Shown here: one piece after another, positions 1-6,597 of the stretch
Layout of the letters: each line of letters opens with the position of its first letter
Position numbering within the stretch: position 1 is the stretch's first letter
NCBI GenBank assembly: GCA_016302195.1
Contig: JAEDOA010000024.1
Span: 1-14,813, forward strand
Source of the DNA: Erysipelotrichaceae bacterium
GTDB taxonomy: Bacteria; Bacillota_I; Bacilli_A; Erysipelotrichales; Erysipelotrichaceae
Direction of reading: 5' to 3'
DNA length: 14,813 nt
The notes under the pieces: generated by a model
The model's database searches: none
What the model was told of the DNA's origin: nothing
What the model saw: the letters and a program-made list of their open reading frames with translations, nothing else
Translations under genes and position numbers: made by a program

Positions 1-965
1 TCTTCTTCATCTACAAAATCTAAGTCGTTCTCAAATTCCTTTTCGACTTCTTCAATTGTCGTAAACTCAACGTCAATTATATCTGATTGAGCTTTATAAT
101 GTGGATCACTTAATGGTGTATTACTAATCTGTTTTTTGAAATTGCTGCATGATGAACTAAACGATACTAGCGTTATTCCACCAACAATAGCACCGCCAAA
201 AAACTTGATACTATTTCCTAAACCTTTTGTAGCTAAATCTCTTGTTAATTTAATGCCGAAATATTTTAATACTTGTTTTGCTACTTGGTATGCAGCTTTT
301 TCTGCAAGGACACCTTTTAGTAGAATTTTTGGAACATTATTTGCCAGCATTAATGCCATCTTATTCATAAATTTTCCAGCTGCTTCAACACCAGCCATAG
401 TACCTATTCCAATAATGATTAGATTCATTGTTCCATCATCAATACCATATTCATTTTTTTCCAAGTCCAATTCTGGATAACCATATAAATACATTAGTTT
501 TTGCATTATAATCAATAAATGACCATAAAATTGTCCTAAATCTGCTACAGTTGTAACTGCATCTACCGCAATACCACCAGGAGCAGCTCCAAGGCCAACA
601 GCTGTTGCAGTTGCTAATGTTGTCTGCTTTGCAATAGATTCATTAGCCGCTTTATCAGCTATATCTCTACCAATTCCAGCTTTAGCTGGAGATGTTTCTA
701 TTGCTTTATTGATTGTGTCTTTATCGCAATACTTCATAAATGCACCTGATAAAAATTCTGTTCGATTGACATGAATACCAGGCATTCGCAATGCTTTGAC
801 AACAAAATCTTCCAAATCGATTTGACCATTGCCATTTTCATCAACTAATTTGATAGTTGCTTCAGTGACTTTTTTCTTTGCATCATTGGCTTTTTCGCCA
901 ACAACCTGAGCTGTTTGCTGTATTACTTTCTTTACATCATTAAAATATTCTTTCTTTTCATCCAT
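1..965 (-). CDS. EcsC-family protein with an EF-hand-like loop (3' end beyond window)
   Basis: The open frame starts at the ATG at 965 and runs 321 codons off the left edge, so the C-terminus is missing. A GAAGGG ribosome binding site lies about 9 bases upstream. Residues about 118-165 carry the EcsC-family (PF12787) look: an Ala/Thr-rich helix, GAAPGGIAVDAVTTVADLG, then a hydrophobic stretch and YGYPELD. Residues 42-53 (DENGNGQIDLED) fit a calcium-binding EF-hand loop with D1, N3, N5, G6, I8, D9 and an acidic residue 12. A Gly-rich hydrophobic segment near residues 265-285 could contact a membrane, and the tail after it is very acidic. The N-terminal 40 residues are charged and probably helical, without a signal peptide. 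Function of the family is poorly known. Its leader is nearly identical to that of the neighbouring channel gene, which suggests joint regulation. Family call fairly secure; calcium binding is inferred. Confidence 0.72.
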   Translation of the reverse strand, partial: MDEKKEYFNDVKKVIQQTAQVVGEKANDAKKKVTEATIKLVDENGNGQIDLEDFVVKALRMPGIHVNRTEFLSGAFMKYCDKDTINKAIETSPAKAGIGRDIADKAANESIAKQTTLATATAVGLGAAPGGIAVDAVTTVADLGQFYGHLLIIMQKLMYLYGYPELDLEKNEYGIDDGTMNLIIIGIGTMAGVEAAGKFMNKMALMLANNVPKILLKGVLAEKAAYQVAKQVLKYFGIKLTRDLATKGLGNSIKFFGGAIVGGITLVSFSSSCSNFKKQISNTPLSDPHYKAQSDIIDVEFTTIEEVEKEFENDLDFVDEE

Positions 966-987
966 ATATATTATCCCTTCACAACTT

Positions 988-1027
988 CATTTTGAAGTTG
1001 TCCCCAATGTGCAGTCAACAATTAATT
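988..1027 (-). repeat. Duplicated leader element, copy A
   Basis: This 40-base stretch matches 3026-3065 at 37 positions; bases 988-1022 match at 33 of 35. Each copy ends 22-23 bases before the start codon of a minus-strand gene, in the same orientation. Copy A also contains a perfect inverted repeat, ACAACTTCA (981-989) and TGAAGTTGT (993-1001), with a three-base loop. The stem is not kept in copy B, so the primary sequence, not the hairpin, appears to be what is conserved. Confidence 0.85.
989..1018 (-). promoter_or_regulatory. Probable promoter of the EcsC-like gene
   Basis: On the minus strand TTGACT (1018-1013) is followed after 18 bases by CAAAAT (994-989), about 23 bases before the start codon. 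The -35 is 5 of 6 and the -10 is 4 of 6 to the sigma-A consensus. The same arrangement is conserved at 3027-3056 before the channel gene, which strengthens the call. An alternative is that these bases are a protein-binding site. Confidence 0.5.
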
Positions 1028-1061
1028 CTAGTCCGTGTTGGTTATTTACTTGTTAGAAAAT

Positions 1062-1136
1062 CTATTTACCGCAAAGACAGTTTACATGCTCTCTCATTAA
1101 CAAAACTTGCCACTCATTTGTTGCTTTTTTTGCCAT
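1062..1136 (-). other. Possible small ORF or gene remnant (24 codons)
   Basis: Between the channel gene and the EcsC-like gene, the minus strand has an ATG at 1136 and a TAG at 1062-1064. The predicted 24-residue peptide starts MAKKATNEWQ and ends with a Cys-x-Cys-Gly-Lys tail. The frame is open further upstream to a TAA at 1170-1172 with protein-like residues (KDIEENAVE). No ribosome binding site is evident. It looks more like the residue of a decayed gene than an intact one, or it may be chance. I do not recognise a family. Confidence 0.2.
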
Positions 1137-1178
1137 TTCTACAGCGTTTTCTTCTATGTCTTTTATTGTTTATTCAGA

Positions 1179-3002
1179 CTATATCCCTTTAGTTAATACT
1201 AACAATCTATCATTTGAATTAAACTGAACAATTTGATTATTGTCCTGATTCAAAAACATTCCATTACAATTCTTATATCCCAAAAAACAATAACCTAATT
1301 TTTTTAATGCAAGTTTTATTTGAACAATTGAATATTGTTTATCTAAATCCAAATCTATTTCAGATATTTTTATCGAGGATAATATAATCCCTTTTTTTGA
1401 AAGAAGATCTCTAAATGTATCTCTTAACAAAGGATTTTCAGCTAATTGAGATAGAATCAATGAAGCTACATTGGAACCGACAAAGCATTTGACATCATCT
1501 CTTTCATCAATTAATCTAGTCGAACTTTCCCTTGAAAACTCAGCAAGAATCTTAAAGTCATAATTATTATTCTGCTTTAGATTCACTAGTTTTAATAATA
1601 GAAGTAAATTTCTAGTATCATCATCTTGGAAGTTTTCTTCTCTATCGGATAATATTAAAACATGATTACTGTTATTAACATATTTTTTAATAATTTCTTC
1701 ATCTTGCATATCGATATATCTTAAAATCGAGATTGGAATATCAAAATCCAAATTTTTAACCATATTCTGACGTCTTTTATCAATTAAAACTCTAATATTT
1801 AAATACTGAACAGATGTCTCATTTAGTATTTCCTCCAGTAATGGATTAGCACCAAAAATAATCAATTTCTCTTTTTTCTTGTTAACTTTTGTTATTGATT
1901 TTATTATCTTGTCATCAACATCACAATCTCTTTTCTTTATTCTTTGACAATTTTCATCTTCCTGAAGCAATATCAGTTTATCTTCTTTATTAATAATTTG
2001 TTCCTTATCTGGGTTTAAGATGGTTTTTTCGCCTTTAATAATTCCTATTATAGTTGCTTTATCAATGATAGAAATAGCTTTATAAATTGTTAAACCAGCT
2101 GTATATTTTACCTGCTGAATATGGAATTCGTTTTTTTCAAAATCAAACAATTCATTATAGACATCACTGACGCTAAAATCCGTTATAGTTCTCACTAATA
2201 ATTTCGCCATTATCTCATTAAGTTGAAACATGATAATACCGTTGTTTTTTAAAGATGATTCATCCAGCATATGTTGTTTATCGTTAACACAGGCAACTAT
2301 ATTAGGCTTACTGTTTGGATATTTTTTCAATAAAGACGCAACTGCCAATAGCGATTTAATTCTATTTTTTTCTTCTAAAGCATTAATAATCACCGTATTT
2401 GCTTTATCTATCGAACAATTATTCAAATCTACACTACTGGTAATGTCACAATGCCTAATAATGATAGTTATATTTTTACCATAATCTACATTATTTCTTA
2501 AATCATCTAATAACTCATCTTTTTCATTATTGGTGCAAATTACTATTACTCTTTTTTTCTTTCCAGTATTGATAATAATCTGGTTTAGTAATTGATGCTC
2601 CAACAAATTATAGCCAATTATTACGGTATGATTTTTTTCAAATATAGTTGCAGTTCCATTTCTTAGATTTTCCAGTTTTTCTTCTATAAAACTACTGATT
2701 ATGCCAATTAATGTACTTGTTAGAAATAAACCCATAATCGCTACAAGCGAACTTAATAATACATAACTTACCTGACCGTCCTCACTATAAGGCATCCAAG
2801 CGTTAATTGCCGTAGCCAGCAAATCCCAAAACAAAGAGAAGAAGCCATCACCGTCACCTATATCAAGCAATGCCATCATTATGGCCAATAACATTACTAT
2901 TGATAAAGTTACAATAGTAAGCATTTTTATCATGCTGTAGGTACCGTTAGCCATCTTCTTTTCTAACCAGTAATTGATATGATTTTTAATTGCCCTAAAC
3001 AT
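1179..3002 (-). CDS. CASTOR/POLLUX-like ion channel with RCK-type domains
   Basis: A 607-residue membrane protein. Two hydrophobic helices (about 27-46 and 80-106) flank a pore-like segment (about 53-72). The motif IEEKLENLRNGTA then FEKNHTVIIGYN (121-132), and later ELFDFEKNEFHI (284-295), are hallmarks of the plant CASTOR/POLLUX (DMI1) channel family and its bacterial relatives. Two nucleotide-binding-like RCK modules follow: about 124-295 with a TrkA-C-like part to 350, and a second from about 378 to the end. Family members conduct cations from the membrane, with cytosolic RCK domains gating them. The start ATG has AGAGGA about 10 bases upstream. Its leader is shared with the EcsC-like gene 214 bases downstream, so the two may be co-regulated. 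The usual potassium filter motif TVGYG is absent, as in CASTOR relatives, so ion selectivity cannot be read from sequence. Confidence 0.85.
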   Translation of the reverse strand: MFRAIKNHINYWLEKKMANGTYSMIKMLTIVTLSIVMLLAIMMALLDIGDGDGFFSLFWDLLATAINAWMPYSEDGQVSYVLLSSLVAIMGLFLTSTLIGIISSFIEEKLENLRNGTATIFEKNHTVIIGYNLLEHQLLNQIIINTGKKKRVIVICTNNEKDELLDDLRNNVDYGKNITIIIRHCDITSSVDLNNCSIDKANTVIINALEEKNRIKSLLAVASLLKKYPNSKPNIVACVNDKQHMLDESSLKNNGIIMFQLNEIMAKLLVRTITDFSVSDVYNELFDFEKNEFHIQQVKYTAGLTIYKAISIIDKATIIGIIKGEKTILNPDKEQIINKEDKLILLQEDENCQRIKKRDCDVDDKIIKSITKVNKKKEKLIIFGANPLLEEILNETSVQYLNIRVLIDKRRQNMVKNLDFDIPISILRYIDMQDEEIIKKYVNNSNHVLILSDREENFQDDDTRNLLLLLKLVNLKQNNNYDFKILAEFSRESSTRLIDERDDVKCFVGSNVASLILSQLAENPLLRDTFRDLLSKKGIILSSIKISEIDLDLDKQYSIVQIKLALKKLGYCFLGYKNCNGMFLNQDNNQIVQFNSNDRLLVLTKGI

Positions 3003-3025
3003 ATATTATTATCCTCTTATAATTC

Positions 3026-3065
3026 CATTTTGAAGCTGTCACCAATGTGCAGTCAACAATAAATT
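3026..3065 (-). repeat. Duplicated leader element, copy B
   Basis: Second copy of the 988-1027 element, directly upstream of the CASTOR-like channel gene. It differs from copy A at three positions of 40. The bases between element and ATG are also similar (GGATAATA-rich) but contain small insertions or deletions. Confidence 0.85.
3027..3056 (-). promoter_or_regulatory. Probable promoter of the channel gene
   Basis: On the minus strand TTGACT (3056-3051), an 18-base spacer and CAAAAT (3032-3027) repeat the arrangement seen before the EcsC-like gene. A TTGTCA further upstream (about 3078-3083) could be an additional -35 but has no good -10. Confidence 0.5.
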
Positions 3066-3162
3066 AGCCAAATAAAACTTGACAAGAAATTAACATTATT
3101 ATCTTCACCCCAAATTTGACTAAAATTACTCCTTTACTTATCAAAAATAGGTTTCTGATAAG

Positions 3163-5178
3163 CTATTGCTCTTTTATTACATCATCAATAAAATCAATTA
3201 TCTCACTGGCATTATTTTTTTCAGCCAGTAAGTTGATATTATTTTTATTAGAAAATAGTTTAAGAATATCATTCAATATTGTTATATGCTTACTTTGGTC
3301 TTCAGCTGCCAAGGTGAAGATCAGTTTTGCTTCTCTACCATTTAAAAAAGACACAGGATTTTTAAAGACAGCTAAGGAAATACCCATACTTTTTACACCT
3401 TTATCACTTGCTGAATGAGCTAAAACAAGTCCATCAGATAAAAACATATGAACACCCTGATTCTGTTGCTGGTCAATAATGGAATCAACATAATTTTCTG
3501 TTATCAAGTCCTTTTTTAATAATGGCTCTGCAGAAATTCTAAGCGCTTGCTGCCAATCGCAATCAGAAAAACACACATTGACTGATGTTTCATCCAAACA
3601 ATCCAATAAGTTTATATCATTTGATTTAATCGATACTTTCTTAATTTTATTTGTAGCGTAGTATTTATTTAAATCATCCCTGAAATCATTCAGCATTTCT
3701 TCGGGAATATACTTTGAAGCTATTTCTACTATATCTTTGATATGCACTGTAGAAAGTGGTTCAGCATATAGACACTTTCTTAAGATAATAACACGATCCT
3801 GCTCTGTCAAAATAGGATGAACCACAATAAGATTCTTCTCATTTTCAATATATGAAGTTGATATTACAATATCGTAATCGTGCTTTGGAGAATAATTAGC
3901 TAAGGAAATATTATCAACAGCACTAGCTTGAGGAACCAAAGACTTTATTTCATTTTTAAGCATAACGCTTGTACCTATTCCATTAGCGCAAACAACAAGT
4001 ATTCTAAATCCTTTAGTTGCCTTTCTATTTGGAATAATATATGATCCGAAATGCAAAGTAAGATAAGCTACCTCATCATCAGAAATAATAACCGATAATT
4101 CATCCTCTAATACGCTAGCAGCTCTTCTAGTAATATCAAACAAATCAGAATATTCTGCCTTGATATCCTTTAGCATTGGATTTGATAGTTGTATGCCATA
4201 CTTATATCTATAAAGAGAACTATTTAAATGAGCAGCAATCGCTTCAACTAGCTCATCACTATTTTCAAAACTTATATAAGATATTCTTTGAAACTCTTCT
4301 ACTACTAATTTTGCGAGTTTTTTGGCCTGACCATCATCTTTTGATACATTTACAGGGACACTTTGTAAACGAGAGCCTAATAAATGAAGTGAAACATAGA
4401 CTTTTTCACTAATAATCAAATATGGAAAATATTTATCAACTAAAGCGTATTCAGTTGTTGAAATGATTTCTTGAAGATTCATATTTTTAAAAATAATATC
4501 TTCGTTTTTACTAGCAATACATACGATATACATTGCCAAAGTTGGTAAAATTCCACTTACATATTGTGTATTCAATTCCTTTTCTATTTGTTTTAGCCCA
4601 GCTATAGTTGAGTCAATAATTTTGGCTTGTTTTTCTTCCATACTTCCGTAGTAAAAAGACCAAAGAGCAGGAAACATCATAAAGAAAACCGCTCTTTTTT
4701 TAACTGGATCACCAACTACTGTATAACCATTTCTAATATTATATGTTATTGACAGGTTATAGGCTTGCAAATCAAGGGATACCTGTTTTAAATCATTAAC
4801 AATTGTATTTCTACTTACATCGCAAATCTCTGCTAGATCTTCAATATACAAATCTTTTCTCTTTATTAACAGTTCACAAATTTGAATAGATTTACGCTCA
4901 CTTGGAGACAACACCTGAATGGTTTTCTTACTTGACGAAGTCAACTGGCGAATTTGTTGTCGTTGCTGCTCATTTAAAATTATTCCATTTGAGCGGTGCT
5001 GTTGAAGCGGTTCAATTTGATTAAACGACAAAAAATCATTTATTTTCTTTAAATCGTAATAAATGCTTCTTCTAGAAATACCAATTGAATTGGCTAATTC
5101 ATCAACTTTAACATAATTATTAGAATAAATTAATATTTTTAAAATGTCTTCACACCTTTTATCTAGATAATAATTCAT
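3163..5178 (-). CDS. PTS-controlled transcription activator (HTH-Mga-PRD-PRD-EIIB-EIIA)
   Basis: A 671-residue regulator of the MtlR/LicR/ManR type. Domains in order: DeoR/HTH_11 winged helix (about 1-60), Mga-like HTH (about 85-165), PRD1 (about 185-275), PRD2 (about 300-385), EIIB-like domain (about 390-480) and EIIA-like domain (about 520-671). Visible phosphorylation candidates are H265 in PRD1, H317 and H376 in PRD2, C397 in VVCANGIGTS and H588 in LVLAHSASDKG. The first conserved PRD1 histidine seems to be missing (Met216/Tyr217 near the expected place). The EIIA domain resembles the stand-alone EIIA encoded divergently at 6081, which ties the regulator to this PTS. It begins one base after the stop of the TPR-like gene, with GCAGGAG inside that gene's end, so translation is probably coupled. 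It likely binds the half-site array at 5903-6003. Databases often label such proteins antiterminators, but the N-terminus is DNA-binding. Confidence 0.9.
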   Translation of the reverse strand: MNYYLDKRCEDILKILIYSNNYVKVDELANSIGISRRSIYYDLKKINDFLSFNQIEPLQQHRSNGIILNEQQRQQIRQLTSSSKKTIQVLSPSERKSIQICELLIKRKDLYIEDLAEICDVSRNTIVNDLKQVSLDLQAYNLSITYNIRNGYTVVGDPVKKRAVFFMMFPALWSFYYGSMEEKQAKIIDSTIAGLKQIEKELNTQYVSGILPTLAMYIVCIASKNEDIIFKNMNLQEIISTTEYALVDKYFPYLIISEKVYVSLHLLGSRLQSVPVNVSKDDGQAKKLAKLVVEEFQRISYISFENSDELVEAIAAHLNSSLYRYKYGIQLSNPMLKDIKAEYSDLFDITRRAASVLEDELSVIISDDEVAYLTLHFGSYIIPNRKATKGFRILVVCANGIGTSVMLKNEIKSLVPQASAVDNISLANYSPKHDYDIVISTSYIENEKNLIVVHPILTEQDRVIILRKCLYAEPLSTVHIKDIVEIASKYIPEEMLNDFRDDLNKYYATNKIKKVSIKSNDINLLDCLDETSVNVCFSDCDWQQALRISAEPLLKKDLITENYVDSIIDQQQNQGVHMFLSDGLVLAHSASDKGVKSMGISLAVFKNPVSFLNGREAKLIFTLAAEDQSKHITILNDILKLFSNKNNINLLAEKNNASEIIDFIDDVIKEQ

Positions 5179-5179
5179 C

Positions 5180-5836
5180 TTAATGCTCCTGCAGCAAGTT
5201 CTTTACTTTTGAATGATATGGCGTCTGCTTTAAATTCAATTTTGCCTTATTTAAAAACGATTCACCTTTCTTCTTTTCATTGTGGTTCAAATAATAGCTG
5301 CCAAGCATATATTGCATCATTCCTACTTGAATCTTATTTTTTGAAGATGGATTTACCATATCAAGCATTTCTAAAACATGTTCAACATCACTTTGACTAG
5401 CAGAATCGTCTACCAAAAAACGATATAATAAAGTATCAAATTCATATTCATCTATATCAGCTGTTTTTCTTAAACAATCTAATAATTTTTTACAATACTG
5501 TTTATCTTTAGCATCAACAAAGAAGAAAAACGAATTACTGCAAACGAAATTCTTTTCTTTTTTTGAAAAACTTCCATCTATGACTGTATCAATAACCTCT
5601 TTCATTTTGTCATAGTTATTAGTAGTCATATAGATTTGTAATTTTTCCATTAATGAGCTGAATCTGCCAAACAAATATACATAAAACCTGTTTTCAACGA
5701 TTTTTAGTGCACCTTGATAATCGTTGTTCGCTTTGCATTTTTGCAGTTTTGTCTGAAAATTAGCTCTGAACATGTATGGTATAGCAATTGCCATTAACAA
5801 TATAAACAGCAATATTAACAACGCTTCTTTACTCAT
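5180..5836 (-). CDS. Membrane-anchored TPR-like protein, first gene of the regulator operon
   Basis: A 218-residue protein with one N-terminal membrane helix (about 4-23) followed by an Arg/Lys-containing stretch, so the body is expected in the cytoplasm. The rest is helical and shows TPR-like spacing, for example NNDYQGALKIVENRF near residues 37-51 and a final repeat (MLGSYYLNHNEKKKGESFLNKAK) cut short here only by description. AAGGGGG precedes the ATG at 5836. Its TAA is one base from the ATG of the PTS regulator, so both are made from one mRNA. I do not recognise a named family. Its tight coupling suggests a role linked to the regulator or the PTS, perhaps membrane tethering, but no sequence feature proves it. 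Confidence 0.75.
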   Translation of the reverse strand: MSKEALLILLFILLMAIAIPYMFRANFQTKLQKCKANNDYQGALKIVENRFYVYLFGRFSSLMEKLQIYMTTNNYDKMKEVIDTVIDGSFSKKEKNFVCSNSFFFFVDAKDKQYCKKLLDCLRKTADIDEYEFDTLLYRFLVDDSASQSDVEHVLEMLDMVNPSSKNKIQVGMMQYMLGSYYLNHNEKKKGESFLNKAKLNLKQTPYHSKVKNLLQEH

Positions 5837-5880
5837 AAAATATACCCCCTTATATTTTTGTGATATAAATTGATAGATTC

Positions 5881-5910
5881 ATTGTAGCATAGTATAGAAA
5901 TCTTTTTGCA
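5881..5910 (-). promoter_or_regulatory. Weak promoter for the regulator operon
   Basis: TACAAT (minus strand 5886-5881) is a good -10, 45 bases before the start codon. The -35 region falls on TGCAAA inside operator arm 5903-5916 and is poor, so the promoter probably depends on, or is blocked by, a factor bound at that arm. Autoregulation is the natural reading. Confidence 0.4.
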
Positions 5911-5935
5911 CAAAAAAAGAGTTTTTGTGCAAAAA
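5903..5935. promoter_or_regulatory. Operator inverted repeat 1
   Basis: Perfect 14-base arms TTTTTGCACAAAAA (5903-5916) and TTTTTGTGCAAAAA (5922-5935) separated by AAGAG. Half-sites TTGCACA (5906-5912) and TGTGCAA (5926-5932) start 20 bases apart, about two helical turns. It overlaps the -35 region of the regulator operon. Confidence 0.7.
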
Positions 5936-5951
5936 ATAAAAAAATTTTTAT

Positions 5952-5974
5952 TTTTGCACATTAACTGTGCAAAA
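5952..5974. promoter_or_regulatory. Operator inverted repeat 2
   Basis: TTTTGCACA (5952-5960), TTAAC, TGTGCAAAA (5966-5974): perfect 9-base arms. The layout resembles, from memory, the TTG-n-CACA/TGTG-n-CAA operator of Bacillus MtlR, a relative of the regulator encoded next door. This is the best candidate for the core activator site. Confidence 0.7.
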
Positions 5975-5975
5975 C

Positions 5976-6003
5976 TTGTGCAAACGATAACAATAATTGC
6001 ACA
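5976..6003. promoter_or_regulatory. Operator half-site pair 3, everted
   Basis: TTGTGCAA (5976-5983) and TTGCACA (5997-6003) face opposite ways and start 20 bases apart. The first lies 11 bases after the previous TGTGCAA, one helical turn. Together with repeats 1 and 2 this makes six half-sites in about 100 bases. Confidence 0.55.
5979..5992 (+). promoter_or_regulatory. cre site for CcpA-type catabolite control
   Basis: TGCAAACGATAACA matches the cre consensus TGWAANCGNTNWCA at all positions but the third. It ends about 33 bases before the -35 of the PTS operon and overlaps operator half-site 5976-5983, so CcpA and the PTS regulator could compete or cooperate here. Confidence 0.65.
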
Positions 6004-6024
6004 TTTATCAACAAATAATTGGCT

Positions 6025-6053
6025 TTGACTAAAAAAAAGAAACTTTATATATT
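6025..6053 (+). promoter_or_regulatory. Sigma-A promoter of the PTS operon
   Basis: TTGACT (6025-6030), a 17-base spacer and TATATT (6048-6053). Transcription should start near 6060, about 20 bases before the EIIA ATG. All operator half-sites lie upstream of the -35, an arrangement typical of activation. Confidence 0.75.
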
Positions 6054-6080
6054 GACATTGTAAATAGAAAGGACACTAAT

Positions 6081-6527
6081 ATGATCGAACAACTAATCAA
6101 AAAAGAAAACATTGTTGTCAATGCGCATGCCGACTCTTGGCAACAAGCAATCAATTTATCATTGCAACAATTAGTTAAAAACGGTTATTGCACTGATGAA
6201 TACGAAACAGCAGTATTAAAAAGTACAGAAGAAAATGGATTCTATTATTGTTTAACAGACGATTTAGCATTAATTCACGCTAAAGCATTTGAAGCAGTTA
6301 ACCAAACTCAATTAGCAGTTACTGTATTAGATTCTCCTGTTGCTTTTTCAGACGAGCATCCAAATATTAGAATTCTAGTTACTTTAGTTGCTAAAGACGG
6401 CAATACCCATATGGAAGGAATTATGGCCGTTGCAAATATTTTTGGCGATGATGATAAAGCATCAGACATCATCAACGCAACTTCAGCTGATGAAATTTAC
6501 GATTTGTTTATTAATTCAGTTGAATAA
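6081..6527 (+). CDS. PTS EIIA, ascorbate (UlaC/SgaA) type
   Basis: A 148-residue cytoplasmic phosphocarrier of the PTS EIIA-2 fold that takes phosphate from HPr and passes it to EIIB. The phosphorylated histidine is H66 in DDLALIHAKAF. The following stretch LAVTVLDSPVAF and the LVTLVAKDGNTHMEG segment are typical of the fructose-mannitol/ascorbate EIIA group, and length is normal. AAAGGA lies 7 bases before the ATG. First gene of the operon, separated by 70 bases and a hairpin from EIIC. It is paralogous to the EIIA domain at the end of the divergently encoded regulator. Substrate specificity is not readable from EIIA. Confidence 0.9.
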   Translation: MIEQLIKKENIVVNAHADSWQQAINLSLQQLVKNGYCTDEYETAVLKSTEENGFYYCLTDDLALIHAKAFEAVNQTQLAVTVLDSPVAFSDEHPNIRILVTLVAKDGNTHMEGIMAVANIFGDDDKASDIINATSADEIYDLFINSVE

Positions 6528-6534
6528 TACTTAG

Positions 6535-6571
6535 GTTATTTCAGTATCTACATCGATACTGATTAAATAAC
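6535..6571 (+). other. Intercistronic hairpin between EIIA and EIIC
   Basis: GTTATTTCAGTATC (6535-6548), a six-base loop, GATACTG (6555-6561), a three-base bulge, then AAATAAC (6565-6571). The 14 paired positions form a strong stem with no T-tract, so it is not a typical terminator. It could stabilise or direct processing of the mRNA so that EIIA and EIIC are made in different amounts. Confidence 0.6.
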
Positions 6572-6597
6572 GGTTTAATAATAAAAAGGAGGATATT

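Noticed and set aside
136..480. Plus-strand open frame of 114 codons
   Set aside because: It lies antisense to the EcsC-like gene, has no ribosome binding site and reads as the mirror of a real coding frame.
992..1192. Plus-strand open frame of 66 codons across the leader
   Set aside because: It overlaps the duplicated promoter element and the 3' end of the channel gene on the other strand; the sequence is Leu/Phe-rich, as AT-rich antisense usually is.
3137..3162. Inverted repeat CTTATCA/TGATAAG after the PTS regulator as a terminator
   Set aside because: Only 7 AT-rich base pairs with a 12-base loop and no T-tract on the minus strand; too weak to call.
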